From Nostoc sp. MG11 (lineage in GTDB: Bacteria; Cyanobacteriota; Cyanobacteriia; Cyanobacteriales; Nostocaceae), in the NCBI RefSeq assembly GCF_014904695.1, contig NZ_JACXXN010000002.1, positions 1-64,000 on the forward strand: a stretch of DNA of 64,000 bases. Reading direction: 5' to 3'. Below the pieces are notes generated by a model that made no database searches, was not told where the DNA came from, and was given only the letters and a program-made list of their open reading frames with translations. The position numbers were made by a program, and so were the translations under genes. Each line of letters begins with the position of its first letter. The first letter of the stretch is position 1. Shown here piece by piece: positions 35,469 to 45,181 of this stretch.

Positions 35469-36269
35469 TTATAAAAATAAGACTTGTAACGTATCTTGCC
35501 AGTTAATCTGTAACTGTAAATGAGCATTACCGCTATTAATAGCAATTTCTACCCAGCCATGACTGCCAATTAAAGCGATCGCTTCTCCAACATTGACATC
35601 AGCGTAAGTTTCACATCCAGGTATAGTCAACCCAGCGACTTGCACACTCCAAGTTTTGCCTTGCACGCAACTCCTTGGAATGTTGCTCACTAAGTTGCCA
35701 AAGTGATCAATGTATTGAATGCAACCCGCCATACCAGTTGGTGTTTCGTTACAATAGTTTATATCCAGTTGTACCAAATCTGTGGGATTAATTTCTCGTC
35801 CAAGCTGTTTGAGAGGAACACCATTAGCAAGATTGGCTCCTACTGGTGCAAAGATATCTCTACCGTGAAAAGTCTTGCTTGGTTGAGGCGTTCTCCAATA
35901 ATCAGGGTTTGTGAGTTCAACAGCAGCGATCGCAGGACTTTGACTTAGTACCCCACTGAAGATACCATTATCTGGGCCGACTAAAAAACCTTGAGCAAAC
36001 TCTACTGCGATCGCCCGTCGCTTACCTCCCACACCCGGATCTACCACCGCTACATGTACTGTCCCAACTGGGAAATATGCATAAGCATTCATCAGGCAAA
36101 ACCTAGCTGCGGCGATGTTTTGCGGTGGAATCTGGTGCGTTAAGTCCACCACAATTAAATTGGGGTTGATTTGAGCTATGACTCCTTTGATCACGCCTAC
36201 ATACCCATCGCGATCGCCAAAATCGCTCAGCAGGGTGAGGAGTGGTTGATTTATCTGCTTTTCAGACAC
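35469..36269 (-). CDS. SAM hydrolase / hydroxide adenosyltransferase (DUF62 family)
   Basis: 266 residues. Members use water/hydroxide to split S-adenosylmethionine into adenosine and methionine, and are related to fluorinase. Signatures: 'LLTLLSDFGDRDGYVGVIKG', 'IVVDLTHQIPPQNIAAARF', 'VHVAVVDPGVGGKRRAIAVE', 'FLVGPDNGIFSGV', and in the C-terminal beta-barrel 'YIDHFGNLVSNI'. The Asp-Arg-His set typical of hydrolases ('SDFGDRDGYVG', 'HGRDIF') is present. Complete length. The divergent small gene at 36380 shares its promoter region. Confidence 0.9.
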   Translation of the reverse strand: MSEKQINQPLLTLLSDFGDRDGYVGVIKGVIAQINPNLIVVDLTHQIPPQNIAAARFCLMNAYAYFPVGTVHVAVVDPGVGGKRRAIAVEFAQGFLVGPDNGIFSGVLSQSPAIAAVELTNPDYWRTPQPSKTFHGRDIFAPVGANLANGVPLKQLGREINPTDLVQLDINYCNETPTGMAGCIQYIDHFGNLVSNIPRSCVQGKTWSVQVAGLTIPGCETYADVNVGEAIALIGSHGWVEIAINSGNAHLQLQINWQDTLQVLFL

Positions 36270-36379
36270 GGCTAGCTCAGCAAATTAAAAGAAATCATAT
36301 TTTTCTGTAACAACAGCTACTAAATTTATGTTATGTTAGGATTACGCGACATAAAGATAAAATTAAAGAGGTAATCATT

Positions 36380-36535
36380 ATGGCCAACAGCAGACTACAA
36401 GCTACAAGAAAAGCAAGAGAAGTTCACAGAGTGAATATTCAAAGAAGCCTAGAGCATCGCTTACAAGTTGCTAGAGCGCAGGGTAACGAAAGCCTGATTC
36501 GTCAACTGGAAGCTGAAATGAAGTATTTCGGCTAA
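36380..36535 (+). CDS. Small basic helical protein, 51 residues, unknown
   Basis: Encodes MANSRLQATRKAREVH followed by NIQRSLEHRLQVARAQGNES and LIRQLEAEMKYFG. AGAGG at 36366-36370 is well spaced from ATG 36380, and a clear terminator follows 36 bp after the stop, so this looks like a genuine single-gene unit. The product is nearly all charged/amphipathic helix with no Cys, Trp or signal sequence. I do not know the family. Ribosome- or nucleic-acid-associated roles are possible for such a basic peptide but nothing shows it. Confidence 0.75.
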   Translation: MANSRLQATRKAREVHRVNIQRSLEHRLQVARAQGNESLIRQLEAEMKYFG

Positions 36536-36571
36536 CTCAAGTTTTCATTATTCATAGTTTTGTTTATGCTT

Positions 36572-36594
36572 AACCCGCTAAACCGGGTTTTTTT
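36572..36594 (+). terminator. Rho-independent terminator of the 51-residue gene
   Basis: AACCCG (36572-36577) pairs with CGGGTT (36584-36589) and is followed directly by a run of T (TTTTTTTG). Confidence 0.85.
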
Positions 36595-36734
36595 GTTTTT
36601 AGGGTAGCGGAACTATTCCATAGGCGATATCCCTAATGCCCAATACCCCATACCCGAATGGCACTAAATTTAAGGCGGGTGATGGGCAACATTAGGCGGC
36701 ATCGGCAAAACACAATCTGTTTAATGTAAATTAT

Positions 36735-37802
36735 TTATTTAGCTTCACCAACTGAATATCGGAAAAGTTTACTTCTTTTGTGTAAGAAGTTGTAAATCAA
36801 TATAGGCCCTAACGTGGAAGCGATATATCCAAGAGTAAATTGTATTAATGGGTCAGTTATGCCAAATTTTACCAAAATGGTTCTCGTAGTTGAGCCAACA
36901 AGTATGTGAAGCAAATAGATGCTCATACTAAGCAGGCCGAAGTAAACAAAAACGTCTGCAATCGATTGTGAAAACCGATTCAACCACTGAAACATAGGAA
37001 ATGGTTGATTCCAAGTGGCAAGTATATACATAAATGTAAAACCTATGATGCCATTCATAAACTTTGTGACTAAGCCATATTCGCTACCTAGAAAATAGTT
37101 AATGCTGAGCATCAAGAAAGTACAAGTTAACAAGAGTAAGACAGTTAAACTAGATGGTGTTTTCTCTAGTCTGAAACGAATATTTGTGATATATGGTGCA
37201 ATAGCAATTCCAAAAGCATAGAAGATATTAAAATAGCAAATTTCTACCAATGGTTCTTTCAGGTTAAATGAAAGTGCAAACAAGGCAATCGAAATTGCGT
37301 AATAAACTAATTGAGAACCAAGCTTGTTGATTGTCAGAAAAGATAAAACTGTTGCTAATAATAATGCATGAAAAAACCAGAAAATAAAATTAGGATAAAT
37401 TATTGATTGAATCAGTCCAATAAAGGAGAACTTAATACTACCAGATAAAGAGCGAAAAATGTAATAAATTGGGGCCCAACAAACCAAAGGAATAAGTATC
37501 CTAGTAAACTTAGAATTAATAAATTTGGCATAACTATTGTTGCTACTACTAAAAACACTAAAGCAAATGCCAGAAATAATAAAAAATATTGGCATATGAA
37601 AAGTGTAAATAAAATTATATATCCACCCCATGTATGGTAAATCTTGCTCGTATAATTGACGAATACCGGAATCTCGATTCCCAATTACATGACCTAGAGC
37701 TACAAAAGCGATCGCAATTCCTCGAATAAAATATAAATCTTGAGATAAAGTTTTTTTAATATTAGAATTAGCTTCTTGTTTGATAACTGAAGATTTTTTC
37801 AT
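36735..37802 (-). CDS. Membrane acyltransferase (acyltransferase 3 family)
   Basis: 355 residues, about ten hydrophobic helices. Signature residues are at the start: 'YFIRGIAIAFVALGHVIGN' (the catalytic His in GHV) and 'FIYTFHMPIFFIISGICFS' (FHMPlFFxxSG). Family members put acetyl or other acyl groups on sugars of surface polysaccharides. It is the last gene of the minus-strand polysaccharide locus, 175 bp after the glycosylphosphotransferase gene, with a HIP1-based hairpin between, so it may be separately expressed. Confidence 0.87.
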   Translation of the reverse strand: MKKSSVIKQEANSNIKKTLSQDLYFIRGIAIAFVALGHVIGNRDSGIRQLYEQDLPYMGWIYNFIYTFHMPIFFIISGICFSVFSSSNNSYAKFINSKFTRILIPLVCWAPIYYIFRSLSGSIKFSFIGLIQSIIYPNFIFWFFHALLLATVLSFLTINKLGSQLVYYAISIALFALSFNLKEPLVEICYFNIFYAFGIAIAPYITNIRFRLEKTPSSLTVLLLLTCTFLMLSINYFLGSEYGLVTKFMNGIIGFTFMYILATWNQPFPMFQWLNRFSQSIADVFVYFGLLSMSIYLLHILVGSTTRTILVKFGITDPLIQFTLGYIASTLGPILIYNFLHKRSKLFRYSVGEAK

Positions 37803-37914
37803 ATTTTTACCTATCGGTGAGAAATACCGAGTTTGAAGTTTAATATTTCAACACTAGTAAGTTGAAGCAAAGTATTAGCTAATTATTTCTAATGATGATA
37901 ATTTAATTATCTAG

Positions 37915-37965
37915 ATAAGATGCGATCGCATCTTTATAAGGAATTAGCGATCGCATCTTATAGTT
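37915..37965. other. Paired HIP1 sites forming an inverted repeat
   Basis: ATAAGATGCGATCGCATC at about 37915 and GCGATCGCATCTTAT at about 37949 are inverted copies, each itself palindromic. The structure lies between two genes of the polysaccharide locus and could act as a hairpin on either strand. Confidence 0.5.
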
Positions 37966-37977
37966 ATAATTTGCTAA

Positions 37978-39405
37978 TTAGTAAGCGCCAGTCTTTTGTA
38001 GTACAACACTCACAGTTTTCAGCAAAATCTTCAGGTCTAGCCAAAGCGACCAGTTTTCAATGTAGGTGATATCTAATTTCACCCCATCTTCAAAGTTTTC
38101 AATATCAGAGCGACCAGAAACCTGCCACAATCCGGTGATCCCAGGCAAAACTTCTTGTCTGATAAAGTGAGTTGTTTGGAACCTTTCTACATCTCTAACA
38201 GGGAGAGGGCGCGGCCCAACTAGGCTCATTTCCCCAATTAGAACATTAAACAGTTGCGGCAATTCGTCTAGACTGTAACGACGTAGAAATTTGCCAACTC
38301 GTGTCACACGAGGGTCGTCTTTGAGTTTAAACAAGATGCCATCTTTGATTTCATTCTTTGCTTCTAGAGATGCTTGCAACTTTTCCGCATTTGCAACCAT
38401 TGTGCGGAACTTCCAGATTTTAAACTCCTTACAATGTAGACCAATTCGCTTCTGCTTAAACAAGATTGGTCCAGGAGAATCTAGCTTAATTAGCAAGGAA
38501 ATCAACAAATAGATAGGTGCTAGCAGCAACAGCAAAATACTTGCACAACAAAGGTCAAAGCCGCGCTTAACCCAAAAATCACTACCTGCAATAATTGGTG
38601 CAGGAATTGTCAGACATGGCACTTCCCCAATCATCCACAATACAGTTTTAGGCGGTAGAACTTCCCTTTCTGTAGGCAAAATGCGGAGGGTAATACCAGC
38701 ACTCATGAAATGCCAAGAAATGTACAAACGGTTTTTAATCGCATTCCAAGAAACGAAAGCCTCAACAATGCCTTGATTGCGAAGAAACTCTAAGGTTGAC
38801 TCTCGTTTATATCTATCCAAAGAGCTAGCCTCAGCCACTCCCATCAAGTTGTAGCAATTCTCTTTTTCAATTAATCTGATGCTACTTTGTTGATCTTCTG
38901 CATCTGTGATCAGAAAAACAGGGTAACGAATTGCTCCTTTTTTTCGCACAAGGTTAGTAGCAACATCAAAGCTCAAACGAGCAACACAGATAAAGATTAC
39001 AGAAAACAACCAAAATAAGATAAAACTTGAGCGTGAAACATAACGACTTGGTTCATAGAGAAACGCAATCAGCAAGAGGAAAAATTCTGACAGAGAAACT
39101 GCTTTGATTAGACGAGCATAATTACGGCGGTGAATGCCTGCCTCATATAGGCCTTGAGCTGCCATCATTCCTATTGCTACCGCGAGAGTTAGCAATTGAA
39201 AAGATGATCTTTCAGTCCAAGGAGAATCTAATGGTGTTCCATAAAATATTGCTAACTTCCATGCCAAGGTTAGAGACATGGCATCAAGCAGGATAAGCGT
39301 GATTACCCGAAGTACTTTGAGAGCTAGCCCTCTCTGTATTCTTGTGCCTTTAGCTGATCTTAAGTCTGGTTTGAAATCTATTAATGGGAGGTATCTGGAT
39401 GTCAT
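37978..39405 (-). CDS. Initiating undecaprenyl-phosphate glycosyl-1-phosphate transferase (WcaJ/WbaP type)
   Basis: 475 residues. It starts a polysaccharide repeat unit by linking the first sugar phosphate to undecaprenyl phosphate. The N-terminal half has about four membrane helices and a CoA-binding-like domain. The C-terminal catalytic domain (about 280-475) has '[20 protein letters not shown]', '[13 protein letters not shown]', 'KIWKFRTM', '[20 protein letters not shown]' and 'LVGPRPLP', ending '[10 protein letters not shown]'. All conserved residues seem present. It is the second-to-last gene of the polysaccharide locus. Confidence 0.95.
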   Translation of the reverse strand: MTSRYLPLIDFKPDLRSAKGTRIQRGLALKVLRVITLILLDAMSLTLAWKLAIFYGTPLDSPWTERSSFQLLTLAVAIGMMAAQGLYEAGIHRRNYARLIKAVSLSEFFLLLIAFLYEPSRYVSRSSFILFWLFSVIFICVARLSFDVATNLVRKKGAIRYPVFLITDAEDQQSSIRLIEKENCYNLMGVAEASSLDRYKRESTLEFLRNQGIVEAFVSWNAIKNRLYISWHFMSAGITLRILPTEREVLPPKTVLWMIGEVPCLTIPAPIIAGSDFWVKRGFDLCCASILLLLLAPIYLLISLLIKLDSPGPILFKQKRIGLHCKEFKIWKFRTMVANAEKLQASLEAKNEIKDGILFKLKDDPRVTRVGKFLRRYSLDELPQLFNVLIGEMSLVGPRPLPVRDVERFQTTHFIRQEVLPGITGLWQVSGRSDIENFEDGVKLDITYIENWSLWLDLKILLKTVSVVLQKTGAY

Positions 39406-39523
39406 TGTTCCTATACTCTCTGCGTTTCAGATGGAACTGCACTCTGGATTTGATAGATGATTCAGTCATGATTGACTAGCAAAGTCTATGTGAAGTAGAC
39501 TGCAATGCTTTACAAAGCTAGTT

Positions 39524-39736
39524 TCAACGTTTTAGAGCATGGTCAAACGCTTTCGTTATAGCATTCCGTACCAACTTGGGTTTGAGCTTTGAGTCTAGTC
39601 GTAAGGGATGCACTGGTACAGAGAGAATCTGAGTAGGGAGTATATGTGGAACAGACATAGCGCGATCGCTAAATCTCCCAGTTAATATTGCAATCATGAG
39701 AACTTGTCGCCTAGCCACTAATAGGTTATTAAGCAC
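39524..39736 (-). CDS. Possible small protein after the WecG-type gene (doubtful)
   Basis: A 70-codon frame starting with GTG that overlaps the end of the WecG-type gene by 8 bp, with 118 bp to the next gene. It reads VARRQVLMIAILTGRFSDRA and ends KLVRNAITKAFDHALKR. I see no known domain. The overlap suggests translational coupling, but it may be a remnant or a chance frame. Confidence 0.25.
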   Translation of the reverse strand: MLNNLLVARRQVLMIAILTGRFSDRAMSVPHILPTQILSVPVHPLRLDSKLKPKLVRNAITKAFDHALKR

Positions 39737-40559
39737 TGAGAATTTCCTGTAATAAGAGTCTGACTACAAACCAAGGCTCTAGTAAGTAACGCCTCCACAG
39801 CCTTCGTGGCTCACTAAACAGGCGATACAACCACTCCAAGCCCAACTTACCCATCCAACGAGGTGGAGTTGGAACAGCTCCAGCTACATAGTCAATACAG
39901 GCTCCACTAGTAAGAATGGTATTGGTCTGGATATGCTCTAGATTGTCTAGAATCCAGTGTTCTTGGCGTGGCATACCCATGCCTACCATTAATACGTGGG
40001 GTTGGTAAGCGTTAATTGCTGCCAGCGTGGCAAGGTTTTCTTGATTACCTCCCATATTGATGTAGCCATGAGCTGTCGCAATCTGTAAACCAGCAAACTT
40101 CTCTCGCAAAATCCTAGCTCCTTGCTCTGCTACTCCTGGCTTTGAGCCAAGATAGAATACACGCCAACCTCGCTGAGCTGCTTCAGACATTAAAGGCCAT
40201 ACCCAGTCAGCATAGGTAACTCTTTGCTCTCGCTTGAGTGGAAAACCAAGTAATTTTCCCAGGAACACCAAAGGCATACCGTCGATATGAACATAGTCTG
40301 CTTTGGCATAAAAAGCTTGCATTTTAGAACTGTGATGATAAAGATAAAGACTATGCAGATTGTGATTGGCAATGATCCATTTTTTATCCTGCTCGATAGA
40401 TTCTGTAATCAATGAATTTAGTTCAGGTATGGCAAGCGCGTCTACTTGAACACCAAGAAATTTGTATGGCGATCGCTTCATAGAAACTTGTTCTAAATTT
40501 TCTAAATTTTTCTTGAGCAAAGATAAAAAATCACCCTTAAATAGAAAAGTTATGGACAA
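39729..40559 (-). CDS. WecG/TagA/CpsF-family glycosyltransferase
   Basis: 276 residues (GT26). Transfers an N-acetyl-mannosamine(uronate)-type sugar to a lipid-linked acceptor. Motifs: 'WIIANHNLHSLYLYHHS', 'YVHIDGMPLVFLGKLLG', 'ERVTYADWVWPL-like' (here QRVTYADWV), 'RVFYLGSKPGVAEQGARIL', 'LMVGMGMPRQEHWI' and 'GACIDYVAGAVPTPPRWM'. Complete. The first about 25 residues before MKRSPYKFLGV are not conserved, so the true start may be that internal ATG. Part of the polysaccharide locus. Confidence 0.93.
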   Translation of the reverse strand: MSITFLFKGDFLSLLKKNLENLEQVSMKRSPYKFLGVQVDALAIPELNSLITESIEQDKKWIIANHNLHSLYLYHHSSKMQAFYAKADYVHIDGMPLVFLGKLLGFPLKREQRVTYADWVWPLMSEAAQRGWRVFYLGSKPGVAEQGARILREKFAGLQIATAHGYINMGGNQENLATLAAINAYQPHVLMVGMGMPRQEHWILDNLEHIQTNTILTSGACIDYVAGAVPTPPRWMGKLGLEWLYRLFSEPRRLWRRYLLEPWFVVRLLLQEILSA

Positions 40560-40597
40560 ACTTTGCTCTTAGGGTTACTTGAATGAATAGATTTTTA

Positions 40598-41746
40598 TTA
40601 CTTGACTGCCTGTAAAAGCACCTCAGCAACCATTTGTGCTTTTGCACTCCAAGAATATCTATCTTGAATTAGGCTATGTGCAGTTTCCACAAGTGGCTCG
40701 TATTTGTTTAGATTCAAAGTTGCCTCCAAAACTGTATTAGCCACCTCTTGGGCAGAGTCTCCTGAAATCAACAGATGTTTTTGATGATGAAATTCCTCTA
40801 AACCTCTCAAACCTTCGGGTGTAGATACAACCAATTTTCTACTAGCGAAATAATCTAATGCTTTATTACGTGCTCCGCCAGCAACCGCTTGCTTGGGGAA
40901 TGGCAAAAGACCTATATCTGCATATTTTAAATGCGTAATAAAATCTTTTCGCTCTGGCAAAAAACCGACAAATGTTATGTTTGACGGTAATACTTCTTCC
41001 ACTTCCTTAGCATCACGTCCAATAACAACAAAATGTACTTTTTGCTGGTGATTTTCTAGATATTTAGCTGCTTCAATAGTCATAGATACAGACATATCAT
41101 TGCTTGGAAACTGAAATGTTTTAGGAGCTACAACAACAGCTATTTTTGCTGGTCGCAGTGCATGATATGGATCTTTGTTATGAGCATCTTTAACATTTAC
41201 TATGTCTTCAGTAACGCCATTTCCTATACAGAAAATTTTGTGCGATTTCTTACCATACCACTGCTTAATTAGTTGTGGAGTTGATTCACCCGCGGCAATA
41301 ATTGGATTCCCAGAAAATACAAGTACACCCTGAGCAATGTATGTCTTAATAAATTGCAGAAATTCTTTAAATGGATTAGCAACAGAAGATAAGCGGCTCC
41401 AATATTCAAAAGCAGAAAAAGTATGGAAATCCAACACAAGAGAGCAGTTTTTTTGTTTTATAAACGTGAGTGAAATTAGAGCGGCGAATCCAGGTAGAGT
41501 TTCCTGAGCATATACTATATCTGGACGGAAATCTTCTATGCACTTTTGCACTGCTCTAACATATAAACTCAAACTTCTTGAACCAACAGATACAGAGGGT
41601 GCATAATCAACTGCGGAACAGTTTAAGCCAAGTTGATAAACCTCAAAATATTTGAGTAGATATTGTCCAAGGTAGAAAGGTCTAGTAAACGCACCGAATG
41701 GTTGAGTTGAATCAAGAGTAGAGACTATCAATAAGCGTTTACTCAT
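40598..41746 (-). CDS. Glycosyltransferase, GT4-like (GT-B fold)
   Basis: 382 residues. It begins MSKRLLIVSTLDSTQPFGA. The C-terminal half has the GT-B donor domain: 'HFVVIGRDAKEVEEVLPSNI', 'FVGFLPERKDFITHLKYADI', 'GLLPFPKQAVAGGARNKALD' and 'STPEGLRGLEE', with the usual Glu replaced by the GGARNK/KALDY context seen in some GT4 relatives. The sugar and acceptor are unknown. In the polysaccharide locus. Confidence 0.85.
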   Translation of the reverse strand: MSKRLLIVSTLDSTQPFGAFTRPFYLGQYLLKYFEVYQLGLNCSAVDYAPSVSVGSRSLSLYVRAVQKCIEDFRPDIVYAQETLPGFAALISLTFIKQKNCSLVLDFHTFSAFEYWSRLSSVANPFKEFLQFIKTYIAQGVLVFSGNPIIAAGESTPQLIKQWYGKKSHKIFCIGNGVTEDIVNVKDAHNKDPYHALRPAKIAVVVAPKTFQFPSNDMSVSMTIEAAKYLENHQQKVHFVVIGRDAKEVEEVLPSNITFVGFLPERKDFITHLKYADIGLLPFPKQAVAGGARNKALDYFASRKLVVSTPEGLRGLEEFHHQKHLLISGDSAQEVANTVLEATLNLNKYEPLVETAHSLIQDRYSWSAKAQMVAEVLLQAVK

Positions 41747-41816
41747 ATTGATTGGATATCCTTATTTATTAACAAAATGTGTTTTTAAACCATAGGTTTT
41801 ACCATAGCAAAATAAA

Positions 41817-42986
41817 CTAATTTAAGATTTTAGGCTTTTTCAATACTTCATTTAAAAACTGAGTAACATTCTTACTTTGCGATTCAAAAGAATAAGATGT
41901 ATGAACTTTCTCCATATTCAAGCGGAGTGAAGCCAGCATTTGCTTATTGCGAAGAGATTTGGCTAAATCCTCAACATCAGAAAAAGTAAATCCGAAAGGC
42001 TTATCTTTCCAATGCTCTTCAACGAACTTACTGGTTTTAGTCACAGCTAATGGGGTAGTAGAGGTTAACGAAGAAGCAAAGCGAGTAGATAGACCTGAAG
42101 TAACCCAATTACGCATTGTACTGTTGTACTCGTTGTACATAACTAGATGAGCGTCAAATTGTGAAATATATTCAGCAAATTGACCTTCAAATATCTCATC
42201 ATTAGAGAAATCAGGGTACAGGTGAAGATTGGGAATATTTTTTGTATCTGCTTGTGATGGAAGAAAAATATGAATACCTTGCTTTGCTAATTCCTGAAAA
42301 AACGAACCTAAAGCATCCCGACAACTATGAACTTTAAAACCTAAATAAAAGTTTTTGTGCCATAGTTCACTAGCTCGTCCAGTAAAGACAACATGAGGAT
42401 TATCATCAAATCGATGGAGTTGTGGTATATTATTAGACTTAATATTAGTGTTGGAAGAATAGGCTTTTTCAAAGAAGGGTTCAACCATTACTAAATAAGG
42501 CTTATTCTCTGTATTAGGAATATTTTTTACAAACATATTCCTTTGTGTATGCGAATAAAATATATAACTGTCAATCAGTGAATTCACATTACGATAGCGC
42601 CAATTCATGCGGATTTCAGTTAATTTATTAACGGCATTGGGATAAGTATTCACGCAATGAACAATTTTAGCCATAGGGTAAATTGTTTTCACCATTTGCA
42701 GGGGCTTTAAAATCAATGCACCCTCCCAAGAAAATAAAATATCGGGTGTTCCTCCAAGGAAATTTTCTACCTTTTGTTGCTTCTCTGTGGAGAAATCATC
42801 CCAAAAATTAAATATAGGAATTTCATTTTCTTTAAATCCCCAATTCTCAATTTCACTTTGGGTTGCCGCAGATTGTTTCCAGTCCAAAACTGCAACGTTT
42901 AAGCCTAAACTTTTAAGCCCCTGTATCCAATTTGTACAAGTTGGATTTGCTAGAAAAGTTATAACAAGAACTTTGATTTTAGACAT
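41817..42986 (-). CDS. Putative glycosyltransferase (GT-B-like)
   Basis: 389 residues starting MSKIKVLVITFLANPTCTNW. It has an N-terminal Rossmann-like domain ('LGLNVAVLDWKQS', 'PDILFSWEGALILKPLQMV') and a C-terminal domain with 'HVVFTGRASELWHKNFYLGF', 'IHIFLPSQ' and 'YISQFDAHLVMYNEYNSTMR'. It lacks a clear EX7E motif, so it is a divergent member and I assign only the fold and context. In the polysaccharide locus between two transferases. Confidence 0.7.
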   Translation of the reverse strand: MSKIKVLVITFLANPTCTNWIQGLKSLGLNVAVLDWKQSAATQSEIENWGFKENEIPIFNFWDDFSTEKQQKVENFLGGTPDILFSWEGALILKPLQMVKTIYPMAKIVHCVNTYPNAVNKLTEIRMNWRYRNVNSLIDSYIFYSHTQRNMFVKNIPNTENKPYLVMVEPFFEKAYSSNTNIKSNNIPQLHRFDDNPHVVFTGRASELWHKNFYLGFKVHSCRDALGSFFQELAKQGIHIFLPSQADTKNIPNLHLYPDFSNDEIFEGQFAEYISQFDAHLVMYNEYNSTMRNWVTSGLSTRFASSLTSTTPLAVTKTSKFVEEHWKDKPFGFTFSDVEDLAKSLRNKQMLASLRLNMEKVHTSYSFESQSKNVTQFLNEVLKKPKILN

Positions 42987-43118
42987 TTGTCTTATGTATT
43001 TAATTAGAATTTATGTGATATTAGGTTATGTACGTATTAGATTGGGAAAAACCCTAGTTTAGTAATATCTAAAACAAACTTAATACTTGTAATGGTGAAC
43101 ATCTATGCTTTTATTTAT

Positions 43119-44009
43119 TCAGTTAATTTCCTCACTAAAAGTAGACGATGCGCTCAAATTTTTATAACCCATTACCGCACGTAAATAAGGTAAAAACCAA
43201 TAAAGAAACCAAAACGATCCAGAATGCCGCATAGTAAAAACAGTCCATGCTTGTACTGGAAAACTTTTAATGTCAAACGCTCTTTTTAAGCGTTCATTAA
43301 CTGGAAGGTTAGCATCTACCCAGCTCCCTCGAACAGAGTTTTTCGAGCAAGTACCTACGTATCCTGGTGCTATCCATACTGAACACCCTAGCTTACGTGC
43401 TCTAAGTCCATAATCCAGATCTCCTAGATTATGAATAAAAGCAGGATCTAAATTACCTACTCTTTCTGCAACAGAACGGGGAATAAGGATGCAGTTTCCA
43501 TACATAGTGTCGCATTCTTGAAGTTCCTGACTAGGCTGCACAAATTCGTACTTATTCGAGTACCAATGCTTGGAACGTACAGCACCACCGTAAGTCGGTT
43601 TTCCTGTAGCTGCATCTTGGGTTGAACCAACAATTATAGAATTTGGATGATCATGTTCTGTGAGGTAATGGTGGGTAGCAAGCAGTTTACTCAGAGCATT
43701 TGGTTCAAGTAGAGTGTCATCATTAAGCCAAAGATAATAGTCATAATCCTTTTTCAAAGCCTCAGCAAAGGCTAATCTCATTCCTCCAACCCAAAATAAA
43801 TTCCCATTACCTTTAAGAACTTGAACTTGTGGATAAGAAACCTTGATTGCATCTGAAGTACCGTCAGAGCTACCATCATCGGTTAAATAAATATCAAAAG
43901 GGTTTGTCTGCTGATATAACGCAGACAGACAGGCGAGAGTTGTATCACGCCTGTTATAACAAGTCATAATGACTGACAATTTTTCATGCTTCATAAGTTC
44001 ATTAGTCAT
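43119..44009 (-). CDS. Glycosyltransferase family 2
   Basis: 296 residues, GT-A fold. 'LSVIMTCYNRRDTTLACLSA', 'IYLTDDGSSDGTSDAIK', 'GNGNLFWVGGMRLAFAEAL' and the metal-binding 'YYLWLNDDTLLEPNAL' (the DxD-like NDDT) are all typical of rhamnosyl-type GT2 enzymes, as is 'FIHNLGDLDYGLRARKLGC' further on. ATG 44009 gives MTNELMKHEK; a second ATG six codons in is possible. Confidence 0.92.
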   Translation of the reverse strand: MTNELMKHEKLSVIMTCYNRRDTTLACLSALYQQTNPFDIYLTDDGSSDGTSDAIKVSYPQVQVLKGNGNLFWVGGMRLAFAEALKKDYDYYLWLNDDTLLEPNALSKLLATHHYLTEHDHPNSIIVGSTQDAATGKPTYGGAVRSKHWYSNKYEFVQPSQELQECDTMYGNCILIPRSVAERVGNLDPAFIHNLGDLDYGLRARKLGCSVWIAPGYVGTCSKNSVRGSWVDANLPVNERLKRAFDIKSFPVQAWTVFTMRHSGSFWFLYWFLPYLRAVMGYKNLSASSTFSEEIN

Positions 44010-44088
44010 AGTGTTAAATCTGGACTACATAGATTCGGGATGCAAAATAAACCAAATGTTGAAAGCAGAAATTTTATTATTAGATACT

Positions 44089-45105
44089 TTAAAGTTTGGT
44101 AATGCGTTTTATCAAACTACTTAAATTAACATCAATATTAAAGCTACGTAACTTATTCTCGATTCTTATAAGTTCTAATATATGTCGATGCAATACTGAT
44201 TTATATGGCATATTGTATTTAACTATTCTTTCTATTAACCATTGATATTTCTCTGACACACTATCAAGATTACTTAAGTTTCCTAGTTGTTTATTCCAAT
44301 CTTTATAAGCAAACATGTTGAAATAATGAATAGATACAATTTTGTCAAAACTATTTAGCTTATATTCTTTAGCTAGACGATTGTGTAAAGGCAAAGGATA
44401 GCTGTAAGATGGAGAAAATGTATATAAACCTTCTGCCATTGAGCAAGCAGTAGCAGATAGTACAGCCATCTCTGTAAAATAATTTCCTTGAGGTGGCTCA
44501 AGCTTTTGTCGCATAACTTTATCAAAGTTATTTTTCCAAGCTGTAAAAAATCCAGCCTCTTTTCTGGCAGCTACTATTCCACTATTCCAATAGCCTCTAA
44601 TCTTCTTGTTAGCAATTGGGGTTCGGACAAATATTTCTTGCTTAATATCAAGTAATTTATAAAGTTTTTGCCAGTAATCGTCTTGAATATCGTTTTTACC
44701 TTCAGAGCCAATACCTTTTCCATATTCAGGACGTAGCCCTATATTGTAATTTATTGGTAATAAAAACTCCTGTGGTTCAGCAAAAAAGCATTTGTCGCTA
44801 TCTAAAAAGACTAAAAAATTTGCATCTATATTCTCTTCAGCATAAGCAGAAGTTACAATTTTATTTGCTAAGTAATAGTCTTGATACTCTATATTAAGTA
44901 TAATTTGTTGATGATAAACTTCTAGAGAATCAAATAGCTTTGTAGTTTTACTAGAAATAGGCTCGCCTTTGCGAGGATGGAAACTAGATATAGGAGTATC
45001 TTTCAACTTACCACCGAATTTACGAATACTTTCTGCCAATAGTAAAGATTGCTGCTCTAGACGTCCTGGTTCTGTACAAATTAAAAAAACTATATTATTT
45101 GACAT
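44089..45105 (-). CDS. Putative GT-A type glycosyltransferase
   Basis: About 338 residues from ATG 45105 (MSNNIVFLICTEPGRLEQQS). A GT-A-like start ('SLLLAESIRKFGG') is followed by a probable metal-binding DxD in 'ANFLVFLDSDKCFFAEPQEF', and 'RGYWNSGIVAARKEAGFFTA' as in GT8-like enzymes. The C-terminal part is AT-rich in codon use and poorly recognisable. The longer frame to 45126 would need TTG. Activity is inferred from fold motif and context. Confidence 0.7.
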   Translation of the reverse strand: MSNNIVFLICTEPGRLEQQSLLLAESIRKFGGKLKDTPISSFHPRKGEPISSKTTKLFDSLEVYHQQIILNIEYQDYYLANKIVTSAYAEENIDANFLVFLDSDKCFFAEPQEFLLPINYNIGLRPEYGKGIGSEGKNDIQDDYWQKLYKLLDIKQEIFVRTPIANKKIRGYWNSGIVAARKEAGFFTAWKNNFDKVMRQKLEPPQGNYFTEMAVLSATACSMAEGLYTFSPSYSYPLPLHNRLAKEYKLNSFDKIVSIHYFNMFAYKDWNKQLGNLSNLDSVSEKYQWLIERIVKYNMPYKSVLHRHILELIRIENKLRSFNIDVNLSSLIKRITKL

Positions 45106-45181
45106 GTTTATTATATAAAACCTCAAACATTTTAGTTGGTACTCATTAGATTTATACTAATCAATTTATTTAATTAAATTT

